From contig JAIRKW010000180.1 in the NCBI GenBank assembly GCA_031259875.1, forward strand, positions 1 to 6,695: a stretch of 6,695 bases of DNA, given 5' to 3'. Under the pieces are notes generated by a model that saw only the letters and a list, made by a program, of their open reading frames with translations, ran no database searches and was not told the DNA's origin. Every line of letters starts with the position of its first letter. Within the stretch, counting starts at the first letter, position 1. This DNA comes from Campylobacteraceae bacterium (GTDB lineage Bacteria; Campylobacterota; Campylobacteria; Campylobacterales; Campylobacteraceae). Shown piece by piece: positions 1 through 5,930 of this stretch. Made by a program: the position numbers and the translations under genes.

Positions 1-534
1 GGAAGAGATGCTGCCATTATGATATTTATGCTTACAATTGCAACTTTGATTGCACTTTTTTGCAAGATAGATACTGATAAAGTTTTAAATGCGTCAACAT
101 TCAAATCAGGTATGACTGCCTGCGTTTGTGTTCTTGGTGTAGCTTGGCTTGGTTCTACTTTTGTAAGCGGCAACATTGAGGGCATTAAAAATATTGCGGG
201 AGATTTACTGCAAAGCTATCCTTGGATGCTTGCTGTCGTACTGTTTTTTGCGTCTACTCTTTTGTATTCGCAAGCCGCTACAGCAAAAGCGCTTATTCCT
301 ACAGCGATTTTGTTGGGTGTTGAGCCTACAACACTGATAGCATCTTTTGCCGCTGTGAGTGCACTGTTTGTATTTCCTACATATCCTACGCTTTTAGCTG
401 CTGTTCAGATGGATGACACAGGAAGTACAAGAATAGGAAAGTATGTTTTTAATCATCCGTTTTTATTCCCCGGGGCATTGACTATAGCTATAGCGGTTGC
501 ATTAGGGTTTTTATTTGCGCCTATATTGATTTGA
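1..534 (+). CDS. dcuA: Anaerobic C4-dicarboxylate transporter DcuA, C-terminal part (5' end outside window)
   Basis: This is the last 177 residues of an inner-membrane C4-dicarboxylate carrier that exchanges fumarate, malate or aspartate for succinate; the frame is open from base 1. The family is usually about 430-445 residues, so roughly 60% lies upstream. Diagnostic stretches are LLYSQAATAKALIP, FAAVSALFVFPTYPTLLAAV, QMDDTGSTRIGKYVFNHPF and CKIDTDKVLNASTF. From memory of the E. coli paralogues, these match DcuA (SQAATAKAL, QMDDTG) and not DcuB (NSQAAALAA, QFDRSG), hence the symbol. Several hydrophobic segments are visible: near residues 7-22, 40-57, 74-92, 98-128 and a final one at 155-177. 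The gene ends in TGA and is followed within a few bases by an intrinsic terminator, so it is not co-transcribed with the kinase downstream. In this phylum dcuA often sits beside aspartase, but that side is out of view. Confidence 0.9.
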   Translation, partial: GRDAAIMIFMLTIATLIALFCKIDTDKVLNASTFKSGMTACVCVLGVAWLGSTFVSGNIEGIKNIAGDLLQSYPWMLAVVLFFASTLLYSQAATAKALIPTAILLGVEPTTLIASFAAVSALFVFPTYPTLLAAVQMDDTGSTRIGKYVFNHPFLFPGALTIAIAVALGFLFAPILI

Positions 535-537
535 TTT

Positions 538-572
538 TTCAAAAACTGGGGCATAAAAACGCCCCTTTTGAA
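538..572 (+). terminator. Intrinsic terminator of dcuA
   Basis: The stem is GGGGC (548-552) with GCCCC (561-565) around an 8-base loop, directly followed by TTTT. The stem can extend outward, because TTCAAAA (538-544) pairs with TTTTGAA (566-572) once the three bases ACT (545-547) are bulged. It starts four bases after the dcuA stop. With the outer arms paired the hairpin could also work on the opposite strand. Confidence 0.75.
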
Positions 573-597
573 GTAAAATTTGTCAAATAGTTATGTA

Positions 598-623
598 TTG
601 GCAGTAAACTCTTCAAATGCCAA
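598..623. repeat. Inverted repeat TTGGCA...TGCCAA in the kinase upstream region
   Basis: TTGGCA (598-603) and TGCCAA (618-623) are perfect 6-bp inverted arms around 14 bases. No T-tract follows on either strand, so it is not a terminator. It lies about 110-135 bases upstream of the proposed -10 box of the two-component operon, where a regulator could bind. It is short enough to be chance. Confidence 0.3.
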
Positions 624-649
624 AAAAATGAGAATTTTATTTATAAATA

Positions 650-677
650 AATATTTCAAAAACTTTTTTAAAATATT
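650..677. repeat. 28-bp AT-rich near-perfect palindrome upstream of the two-component operon
   Basis: AATATTT (650-656) pairs with AAATATT (671-677), and AAAAA (658-662) pairs with TTTTT (665-669). One mismatched pair (C657/A670) separates the two blocks, so 12 of 13 arm positions are complementary. The centre lies about 73 bases before the proposed -10 box, a usual place for an activator or autoregulator site. It could also be a cruciform-prone AT tract without regulatory meaning. Confidence 0.5.
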
Positions 678-723
678 GGCTTCACTTTTCTATGTTGTTT
701 AAAAAAACTGCACGGAAAGACAC

Positions 724-739
724 TTTTTTTTGCTACAAT
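724..739 (+). promoter_or_regulatory. Probable promoter of the two-component operon (extended -10)
   Basis: TGCTACAAT at 731-739 is an extended -10 element (TGn plus TACAAT, one mismatch to TATAAT). It directly follows a run of eight T at 724-731, and further T-rich patches lie upstream around 664-669 and 690-704. No good -35 is present. That pattern is known for the main sigma factor of Campylobacter and relatives, where periodic T-rich DNA replaces the -35. Transcription would start near 745, leaving a leader of about 22 bases before the ATG at 768. Confidence 0.55.
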
Positions 740-767
740 AAAATTACATTTATGTATTGAGAATTTA

Positions 768-2600
768 ATGAAGTTTTATATAAAAATTTTTATTTTGTTG
801 TTAACTATAACGTTTACTTTTGCAGATGACAGGCAAATACTTGTTATCAACTCTTATCATCGAGGTTTTCAATGGAGCGATGATGTTATAAAAGGCTTAG
901 AAACAGTTCTGGCAGAGCATGTGGATATAACGGCTAATGTTTTATATATGGATTCAAAAAGAATCAGCTCTCAGGATTATTATGAAAAATTGTTGGAACT
1001 TTATAAAATTCAGCTTAAAAATCGTAAATATGACCTTATCATCACTATTGACAAATTTGCTTACGATTTTGTACTGCAATACTACAAAGAGCTTTTTGTT
1101 AATGAACCGATACTCTTCTCGGGACTTGAGAGAATCTCTATAGATGAAGTAGAAAAAAATGTTCTTAAAGACAAAATTTTCGGAATATATGAAAAAAGAG
1201 CCATTAGTGAGACTATTCCGATGATTTCAAAGATGATGCCAAAACTGAAAAAACTCTACATCATCAATGACCAAAGCGAAAACGGTGACGACAGCAACCC
1301 TTTTATACTTCAAGCGATAGAAGAAAATGAAAAAGATATCGAAATAGAGTATATAAGAGCCTCTACTTTGGAGGAGATTGAAGAGAAATTTTCATCATAC
1401 AAAGATGATGAGGCTATTTTTTACATAAGATTTTACAACGACAAATACGGCAATTTTTACAGAAATAACCAGATAGCCGCAACATTTCAGAAGCTTAAAT
1501 TGCCTATTTTTGTTACGGACACTCTTTTTATGGATAAAGGTGCGCTTGGCGGCAAGCTTGTGCTGATTGATGAACTTGGAAAAGAGACCGGAAAGATTGC
1601 GCTTCAGATTTTAGACGGGAAATTAAAACCGTTTTTTACTACAGTGCTTGATAAGTATACTTTACAGTTTGACTTAAACAAAATGAAAGAATTCAACGTA
1701 AGTACAAATTTTGCTATCGGAAATTATACGATTATAAATATGCCGAAGACATTTTTTGATAAGTACAGAGAGTTTATAGATTTTGTTTTTATTATTTCTC
1801 CGATTTTGGTTTTTCTCATTTTGGGGCTTTTGCACAATATTTATATGAGAATTAAAAATGAAAAAAAACTGCATCTTGCAGAGCTTGAAAGGAGCAGACA
1901 CCAGCAGTTCGTCATTCAACAGTCAAAATTGGCAGAGATTGGAGAGGTATTTTCATCCATAGCTCATCAATGGAAAAATCCTTTAGTAGAGATAGCAACT
2001 ATTGCACAGGAACACGCCTTTAAAGAACGCGATAAAAACAGTCGGTTTGTAAAGGATATTATGATTCAAATACACTATATGACTGATACGATAAACGATT
2101 TTCAAAAATTTATAGTTCCTTCTGCCGTTAAAACCTCTTTCAATGTTGAAGAAGCTATAAAATCCATGATGAAGATTATCAACCACACAATAAAATATAA
2201 TTATATAGATATCATTATAAATAAAAAAGATGCGCGAAACTTAAATGTTTACGGCTACAAAAATGAGTTTATGCAGATACTTTTAAATATAGTCAATAAT
2301 GCTAAAGACCAAATAATCGAACTTAGAAGTAAAAAATCGATAAAAAGAGGGCGGATAGAGTTTTTGATATATAATAGAAAAAACTTGCTCATTCTGGAGA
2401 TAAGCGACAATGCAGGCGGTATAAAAAGCGATATGCTTTCTCATATATTTGACGCTTACTATACAACTAAAAAAAATGGGCACGGTATAGGTCTTTATAT
2501 GTCAAAACTTATAATTGAAAACAAGATGGGGGGTAAAATAGAGGCTTTTAATAAAGAAGAAGGCGCTTGTTTTAGAATATCACTGGAGGCTGTAAAATGA
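768..2600 (+). CDS. Membrane sensor histidine kinase with periplasmic ABC substrate-binding-like sensor
   Basis: This 610-residue two-component kinase has a signal peptide or first membrane segment at about 3-19, then a periplasmic sensor at about 20-315. The sensor (ILVINSYHRGFQWSDDVIKG, YDLIITIDKFAYDF, ILFSGLERI) looks like the ABC_sub_bind fold, related to substrate-binding proteins of ABC transporters. A membrane helix follows at 337-358, then a charged linker. The dimerisation/phosphoacceptor helix holds SSIAHQWKNPL with H400. The catalytic ATPase domain (about 495-608) shows the N box around N511, DNAGG at 547-551, the F box FDAYYTTK (561-568) and GHGIGL (571-576), so the kinase looks intact. 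The AHQW H-box is typical of Campylobacterota, though HQWRQPL is commoner than the HQWKNPL seen here. The start is supported by a short leader, a weak GAGA (759-762) and the signal peptide beginning immediately. Its ligand cannot be read from the sequence. Confidence 0.9.
   Translation: MKFYIKIFILLLTITFTFADDRQILVINSYHRGFQWSDDVIKGLETVLAEHVDITANVLYMDSKRISSQDYYEKLLELYKIQLKNRKYDLIITIDKFAYDFVLQYYKELFVNEPILFSGLERISIDEVEKNVLKDKIFGIYEKRAISETIPMISKMMPKLKKLYIINDQSENGDDSNPFILQAIEENEKDIEIEYIRASTLEEIEEKFSSYKDDEAIFYIRFYNDKYGNFYRNNQIAATFQKLKLPIFVTDTLFMDKGALGGKLVLIDELGKETGKIALQILDGKLKPFFTTVLDKYTLQFDLNKMKEFNVSTNFAIGNYTIINMPKTFFDKYREFIDFVFIISPILVFLILGLLHNIYMRIKNEKKLHLAELERSRHQQFVIQQSKLAEIGEVFSSIAHQWKNPLVEIATIAQEHAFKERDKNSRFVKDIMIQIHYMTDTINDFQKFIVPSAVKTSFNVEEAIKSMMKIINHTIKYNYIDIIINKKDARNLNVYGYKNEFMQILLNIVNNAKDQIIELRSKKSIKRGRIEFLIYNRKNLLILEISDNAGGIKSDMLSHIFDAYYTTKKNGHGIGLYMSKLIIENKMGGKIEAFNKEEGACFRISLEAVK
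2585..2589 (+). promoter_or_regulatory. Strong internal ribosome binding site (GGAGG) for the response regulator
   Basis: GGAGG lies inside the last codons of the kinase gene, seven bases before the regulator ATG at 2597. It is the best Shine-Dalgarno in the window and is much stronger than the kinase's own weak GAGA. This fixes the regulator start and suggests more regulator than kinase is made from one mRNA. Confidence 0.8.
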
Positions 2601-3241
2601 AAATTCTGGTTTTGGAAGATAATGAAAGACTTGCAAATCTGATAAAGGTCACTTTGGAACAGGAAGGTTTTAAAGCAGATGTTTTTTATGACGGCGAAGA
2701 AGCGCTCAATGCAATAAACAATGGTTATCACTGCTACGTTTTGGATATAAATGTCCCATCGATAGACGGCATCAATATACTCGATACGATAAGGCTTTAT
2801 CATAAAAATGTACCGGTAATCATTATAAGTTCAAATCACGAATTGGAAAATATCCAAAAAGCTTACGAAATAGGGGCTGATGACTATTTGAAAAAACCGT
2901 TTTTCAACTACGAGCTTGTTCAAAAAATCAAAAAATTATGCCGCCTGCAAACAACTTCGGTCGTAAATCTTACAAACGGATACATATTTAACTGCGAAAA
3001 CAGCAGACTGTATGATGATAAAGGCAGTGAGATACCTCTCGCAAAAAAGGAGATACTTTTTTTTGAACTTTTTGTAAAAAACCGCCAGCGCATAATTACA
3101 TTTTCAGAAATGGAAGAGTATATATGGGAAGGCGATGATACCTCCATACTAAACATCAGAGCGCTTATCAAGCGGCTTCGTAAAAAACTGCCCGAAAATG
3201 CTATTAAAATCATCAAAGGAGTAGGCTATGCTTTAAATTAA
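2597..3241 (+). CDS. OmpR/PhoB-family response regulator
   Basis: This 214-residue DNA-binding response regulator is the evident partner of the kinase upstream: its ATG overlaps the kinase TGA (ATGA, 2597-2600). The receiver domain (about 1-115) has the acidic pair E7/D8, phosphoacceptor D50 in YVLDINVPSIDG, the switch serine S78 in PVIIISS and the conserved K100 in DDYLKKPF. All the usual phosphorylation residues are therefore present. A C-terminal winged-helix domain (about 125-214) shows the family pattern: IPLAKKEILFFELFV, then the recognition region LNIRALIKRLRKKL, then the hairpin ending KIIKGVGYAL. Its length is slightly below the common 220-230. Targets are unknown; plausible candidates are its own promoter region (573-740), dcuA, and the sites around 3728-3743. 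No obvious intrinsic terminator follows, so the transcript may end Rho-dependently or run into the gap. Confidence 0.93.
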   Translation: MKILVLEDNERLANLIKVTLEQEGFKADVFYDGEEALNAINNGYHCYVLDINVPSIDGINILDTIRLYHKNVPVIIISSNHELENIQKAYEIGADDYLKKPFFNYELVQKIKKLCRLQTTSVVNLTNGYIFNCENSRLYDDKGSEIPLAKKEILFFELFVKNRQRIITFSEMEEYIWEGDDTSILNIRALIKRLRKKLPENAIKIIKGVGYALN

Positions 3242-3387
3242 ATTTAATCAATCACTTTTATCTTCTAAAGCATATAAAATAATATTTTAAAACAAATATG
3301 TCAAATTTCCAGTAATTTGTTATTACAAATCGAAAGTCAGCATAGTAATCAGGCAACACAAAATATCCTAATATTATAAATTCTCTT

Positions 3388-3420
3388 ATTGCAAATAAAG
3401 TAATTTATTTCCCTTGCAAT
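3388..3420. repeat. Hairpin-forming inverted repeat ATTGC-AAATAAA / TTTATTT-GCAAT
   Basis: AAATAAA (3393-3399) and TTTATTT (3404-3410) pair around the tetraloop GTAA. The stem continues with ATTGC (3388-3392) to GCAAT (3416-3420) if CCCTT (3411-3415) is bulged, giving 12 pairs in all. Its right part CCTTGCAATGGCA (3412-3424) resembles, in reverse orientation, the end of the repeat starting at 3438, so this may be a decayed inverted partner of that element. Confidence 0.45.
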
Positions 3421-3437
3421 GGCACCATTTCCATTTC

Positions 3438-3471
3438 TGTCATTGTAAGAAACGCAACAACACGGCAATCC
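3438..3471 (+). repeat. Decayed copy of the dispersed TGTCATTGCGAG...GGCAATCC repeat family
   Basis: The element begins TGTCATTG and ends CGGCAATCC. It has the same 34-base length as a repeat widespread in many bacterial genomes, recalled here as TGTCATTGCGAG, a GAAGCGACG-like centre, then GGCAATCC. Against that remembered form about 26 of 34 bases agree, and about seven of the eight differences are C to T or G to A, as expected of an old copy drifting toward AT. Translated, it gives CHCKKRNNTAIQEI, matching the spurious CHCEERSDAAIQ peptide often annotated from this family. The consensus is from memory, not from a search. Confidence 0.65.
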
Positions 3472-3542
3472 AAGAAATTACTAAAAATAGTCAGTTTTTT
3501 CAACCTCATTCAAAAAAACAACAAACTTATTATTTCTTGGAT
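3468..3542. repeat. 11-bp perfect inverted repeat enclosing a nested hairpin
   Basis: ATCCAAGAAAT (3468-3478) is exactly complementary to ATTTCTTGGAT (3532-3542), 53 bases apart. Inside, GTTTTTT (3494-3500) pairs with AAAAAAC (3513-3519) around 12 bases, giving a two-tier stem. The left arm overlaps the GGCAATCC end of the 3438-3471 repeat, so the pair probably represents the two facing halves of one composite element. No target-site duplication is visible at its edges. It might be transcribed as a structured RNA, but no promoter is obvious. Confidence 0.55.
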
Positions 3543-3557
3543 AAAAAACATCAAGTA

Positions 3558-3609
3558 TTGACAATTTCGCAAACTAAAGTATCTTGTGTCAAAGAATGAC
3601 TCTTGTCAA
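3558..3609. repeat. TTGACAA...TTGTCAA inverted repeat
   Basis: TTGACAA (3558-3564) is the perfect complement of TTGTCAA (3603-3609). An overlapping pair, ACAATTT (3561-3567) with AAATTGT (3609-3615), offers an alternative pairing. A further TGTCAAA lies at 3587-3593. TTGACA at 3558-3563 could also act as a -35, but the best -10 (TATCTT, 3580-3585, 16-base spacer) is poor. Confidence 0.35.
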
Positions 3610-3727
3610 AATTGTAGATTTAGCAACTTTAATAATACTCATGAATTAATCAGCAATATATTTGACAACATAAATCGCTTTTAATTTTTGCAATAGAGGC
3701 TTATATCTGAAGTAAACCTGAAAATAC

Positions 3728-3756
3728 TGTCAAAGCTGTCAAAAGCAAGTTATACT
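3728..3756 (+). promoter_or_regulatory. Tandem CTGTCAAA repeats before a -10-like box
   Basis: CTGTCAAAG is followed directly by CTGTCAAAA: two copies of CTGTCAAA with a 9-base period between 3727 and 3744. TATACT (3751-3756), one mismatch from TATAAT, follows seven bases later. Direct repeats just before a -10 box are how OmpR/PhoB-family regulators usually bind, and such a regulator is encoded 490 bases away. The only product would be an RNA antisense to the cytochrome gene, so the promoter reading is uncertain. Confidence 0.3.
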
Positions 3757-3761
3757 TTGAA

Positions 3762-4088
3762 CTAAGGCTGTTTTGTTACGTATTCGTACAAACTTTCCAT
3801 CTCTTCGTTTGTCAAAGAGTATTTGGGCATAACTATTTTGGGATTATTGAGAGCTTTAAAGAAATCAGCTTTTGTTATATTGTTTATAGGCGGCGCAACA
3901 AGATTTTTTATTTCACCTTTTTGCTTGAAAGAGGCTATCACTTTCCCTTTAGCATCACTGCCGTGACACTTATCACAGCCGATGCCACGCGGATTGAGAT
4001 AAAGAAGTTTGGCATATTCTGTTCTTGTTATAAAATCATCCGCCGCAAGGGATGAGAGTAGTGTCAACAATACAAATATCAAACGCAT
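3762..4088 (-). CDS. Periplasmic monohaem class I cytochrome c
   Basis: This encodes a small 108-residue secreted electron carrier. The N-terminus MRLIFVLLTLLSSLAADD is a Sec signal peptide with likely cleavage near residue 16, leaving about 92 residues in the periplasm. The haem attachment motif is C38-D-K-C41-H42, with H42 as one axial ligand. M87 in KIVMPKYSLTNEE is the probable second, in the usual place before the C-terminal helix (EEMESLYEYV). One haem, the order of motifs and the size fit class I cytochromes c of the c551/c553 type, which shuttle electrons between membrane complexes and periplasmic oxidases or reductases; the partner is not visible. It stands alone, divergent from folD, and shares with it a short spacer that holds a symmetric promoter. 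An AAGAA-like weak ribosome site precedes the ATG. Confidence 0.88.
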   Translation of the reverse strand: MRLIFVLLTLLSSLAADDFITRTEYAKLLYLNPRGIGCDKCHGSDAKGKVIASFKQKGEIKNLVAPPINNITKADFFKALNNPKIVMPKYSLTNEEMESLYEYVTKQP

Positions 4089-4122
4089 TTTATTCTTTTT
4101 TTGCCAAAATTTAATAGTTAAA

Positions 4123-4135
4123 TGGTATCATACCA
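4123..4135. promoter_or_regulatory. Symmetric, potentially bidirectional promoter between cytochrome c gene and folD
   Basis: TGGTATCATACCA is a perfect palindrome about its central base. Read rightward it is an extended -10 (TGG-TATCAT), placing a start near 4138, about 21 bases before folD. Read leftward it is again an extended -10 (TGG-TATGAT), giving a start near 4120, about 30 bases before the cytochrome ATG. The two -10 boxes share the TATCATA core (4126-4132). It could instead be, or also be, a dimeric repressor site. Confidence 0.6.
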
Positions 4136-4146
4136 AAACATTTTTT

Positions 4147-4152
4147 AAAAGG
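4147..4152 (+). promoter_or_regulatory. Ribosome binding site fixing the folD start
   Basis: AAAAGG lies six bases before the ATG at 4159. The same frame stays open 150 bases further upstream, but those codons run antisense through the cytochrome gene and across the promoter, so this site decides in favour of the shorter protein. Confidence 0.75.
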
Positions 4153-4158
4153 CTATTT

Positions 4159-5001
4159 ATGACGCTTTTAGATGGAAAAACTCTATCACAATTAATACAA
4201 AAAGAGATACAAAAAGAGACTGAAAGACTTAAAAAAGACGGCGTAACAGTAGGTCTTGCTGTTATTTTGGTAGGTGATGACTCCGCTAGCCATTTGTATG
4301 TAAAGATGAAAGAAAAAGCATGTGAAAACGCAGGTATCTACTCCGTTGTTCACAAAATGCCCTCTTCTATCTCTGAAGAAAACATCCTCGAAACAATAGC
4401 ATTAATGAATAAAAACCATAATATTGACGGCATTTTAGTCCAGCTTCCGCTTCCGCGTCATGTAAATCAAACCAAAATCATTGAAGCAATCGACCCGGCA
4501 AAAGACGTGGACGGTTTTCATCCGTTTAATGTAGGACGCCTTGTGTCAGGACTTGATGGTTTTGTACCATGTACTCCTCTTGGTGTAATGCGGCTTTTAG
4601 AATATTACAAAATTGATGTAAAAGGCTTAAACGCTTGTGTAGTTGGAGCAAGTAACATAGTCGGAAAACCTATGATGAATCTTCTGTTGAATAGTTTTGC
4701 TACGGTTGATATTTGCCATATACACACAAAAGATTTAGCCTCTCATACAAAAAAAGCCGATCTTTTAATAGTTGGCGTCGGCAAAGCGGGACTCATCACA
4801 AAAGAGATGGTCAAGGATGACGCAATAGTCATAGATATAGGCGTAAACCACGTAGATGGCAAACTTATCGGGGATGTTGACTTTGGCAATGTCTCCCCCA
4901 AATGTTCATTTATTACCCCAGTACCCGGAGGCGTTGGTCCCATGACTATAGCTATGCTTCTATCCAATACCATAAAAGCGGCAAAGAGCAGAAAACAATA
5001 A
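4159..5001 (+). CDS. folD: Bifunctional methylenetetrahydrofolate dehydrogenase / methenyltetrahydrofolate cyclohydrolase FolD
   Basis: FolD is a cytosolic enzyme that interconverts 5,10-methylene-, 5,10-methenyl- and 10-formyl-tetrahydrofolate with NADP(H), feeding purine, formyl-methionine and other one-carbon uses. The 280-residue length is normal for the family. Visible signatures are SHLYVKMKEKACE with Y47 and K51 as catalytic pair, DGILVQLPLPRHV with Q95, DPAKDVDGFHPFNVGRL (113-128, folate-side aspartates), PCTPLGVMRLL (137-147), the nucleotide-binding VVGASNIVGKPMMNLLL (161-177), GVGKAGLI, VIDIGVN, GDVDF, and the closing ITPVPGGVGPMTIAMLL (252-268). No key residue is missing. The chosen ATG has a good ribosome site and matches the family's N-terminus. 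The stop codon overlaps the start of lepB (TAATG), so the two are translationally coupled. Confidence 0.97.
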   Translation: MTLLDGKTLSQLIQKEIQKETERLKKDGVTVGLAVILVGDDSASHLYVKMKEKACENAGIYSVVHKMPSSISEENILETIALMNKNHNIDGILVQLPLPRHVNQTKIIEAIDPAKDVDGFHPFNVGRLVSGLDGFVPCTPLGVMRLLEYYKIDVKGLNACVVGASNIVGKPMMNLLLNSFATVDICHIHTKDLASHTKKADLLIVGVGKAGLITKEMVKDDAIVIDIGVNHVDGKLIGDVDFGNVSPKCSFITPVPGGVGPMTIAMLLSNTIKAAKSRKQ

Positions 5002-5927
5002 TGAAAAGATTTTTTACCAAACTTTATAATTTTGCAAGCAGTTGGACAGGCACGATAATCATAGTCCTTGTTATCATCTTTTTTGTAGCACAGGCTTTTA
5101 TTATTCCAAGCGCATCTATGCAAAATTCGCTTCTTATCGGTGATTTTTTGTTTGCTAAAAAATTCTCTTACGGCATTGCGATACCAAGGATTCCATTTAG
5201 CAATACGCCCGTTTTTCCTGATATCTTCGACAATGGTCACATTATTGAAGGCAAAAGACCGCAAAGAGGCGATATAGTTATCTTTTTAAATCCTTTAAAT
5301 GATAAAGAAAATTACGTAAAAAGATGTTTTGCCGTCGGCGGAGATGAAGTTATCTATAAAGATGACTCGTTTTATTTGCATCATAACGAAGGTGACGAGT
5401 ATATTCAAAAAAATTATCCAGCAGATGAAATAATAGAGATTTTAGGTAAACTTTGGGTCAAAAACCCATATGCAAAAACATATCCCGGTATCAACTACAA
5501 GCCTGACGCTAAAACAATGATGAATATGATAGCGTGGGAAAATAACCCATGGCACAGAGGACGCAAAATTGCGATGAGTAAGATATTTGCCGATGAATTG
5601 GAGTCGTTTGCTTACGCGTCTCAAAGAGTAAGCATACCCTATTCCAACCCGTATAATCCGAATGAAATTAAAACTGTCATCATAGATATCCCAAATTTCA
5701 ACGCTTTTTATGTAAAAATTCCACAGGATGAATTTTTTATGATAGGCGACAACCGTGACAATTCGCAAGACAGCAGATTTTTCGGAAGCATACCATACAA
5801 GCTTATCGTTGGAGAACCTTGGTTTATCTATTTTTCGTGGGACTCCGATAAAGTTCCAAGGTGGAATAGAGTAGGCAAATCCATATCTGCACTTGAAAAA
5901 GAAGAGAATAAAAATATAAGATATTAA
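5001..5927 (+). CDS. lepB: Signal peptidase I (leader peptidase)
   Basis: LepB is an inner-membrane serine protease that releases exported proteins by cutting their signal peptides on the periplasmic side. It has 308 residues. A basic N-terminus is followed by one membrane helix at about 17-34 and then the box PSASM with catalytic S39, continuing LLIGDFLFAKKFSYG. The general-base lysine is K107 in YVKRCFAVGGDEV (105-117). The later conserved box is GDNRDNSQDSRFFGSIP (249-265). The stretch from about 120 to 235 is longer and more divergent than in minimal enzymes and forms the usual accessory beta region. The start at 5001 overlaps the last A of the folD stop. The frame is open further upstream, but that would embed the start inside folD and add non-family residues. 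Transcription ends just beyond at a strong terminator. Confidence 0.96.
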   Translation: MKRFFTKLYNFASSWTGTIIIVLVIIFFVAQAFIIPSASMQNSLLIGDFLFAKKFSYGIAIPRIPFSNTPVFPDIFDNGHIIEGKRPQRGDIVIFLNPLNDKENYVKRCFAVGGDEVIYKDDSFYLHHNEGDEYIQKNYPADEIIEILGKLWVKNPYAKTYPGINYKPDAKTMMNMIAWENNPWHRGRKIAMSKIFADELESFAYASQRVSIPYSNPYNPNEIKTVIIDIPNFNAFYVKIPQDEFFMIGDNRDNSQDSRFFGSIPYKLIVGEPWFIYFSWDSDKVPRWNRVGKSISALEKEENKNIRY

Positions 5928-5930
5928 AAT

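Larger units (their letters stand above)
3242..3761. other. 520-bp gene-poor gap between the response regulator and the cytochrome gene
   Basis: No reading frame here looks like a real protein. The gap is very AT-rich and packed with inverted repeats, listed separately. It also includes a perfect palindrome TAAAATA-A-TATTTTA at 3275-3289 and ATTTGT-TATT-ACAAAT at 3315-3330. It holds at least one decayed copy of a dispersed repeat (3438-3471). Copies of TGTCAAA or its complement cluster in its right third. Both flanking genes end into the gap (convergent), yet I find no convincing intrinsic terminator for either. Confidence 0.7.

Noticed and set aside
3275..3289. TAAAATA-A-TATTTTA as terminator of the two-component operon.
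   Set aside because: The stem is only A-T pairs with a one-base centre and is followed by A-rich sequence, not a U-tract.
3414..3599. A 61-codon plus-strand frame beginning MQWHHFHFCHCKKRNN.
   Set aside because: No ribosome binding site, poor composition, and its distinctive part is the translation of the dispersed repeat at 3438-3471. It resembles spurious annotations of that repeat.
3386..3710. Recurrent TATTGCAA/TTGCAATA words as a CRISPR-like or iteron array.
   Set aside because: Spacing is irregular, orientations are mixed and only about eight bases are shared, so neither a CRISPR array nor an origin is supported.
4009..4158. A 50-residue N-terminal extension of folD.
   Set aside because: It would run antisense through the cytochrome gene and across the promoter. 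The ATG at 4159 has AAAAGG six bases upstream and gives the family's normal length.
4902..5000. An upstream start for lepB inside folD.
   Set aside because: The added residues are an out-of-frame reading of conserved FolD sequence. The ATG at 5001 gives the standard short basic N-terminus before the membrane helix.
4743..5264. A 173-codon minus-strand frame spanning the folD-lepB junction.
   Set aside because: It is antisense to catalytic motifs of both FolD and LepB, with no ribosome site or family resemblance.
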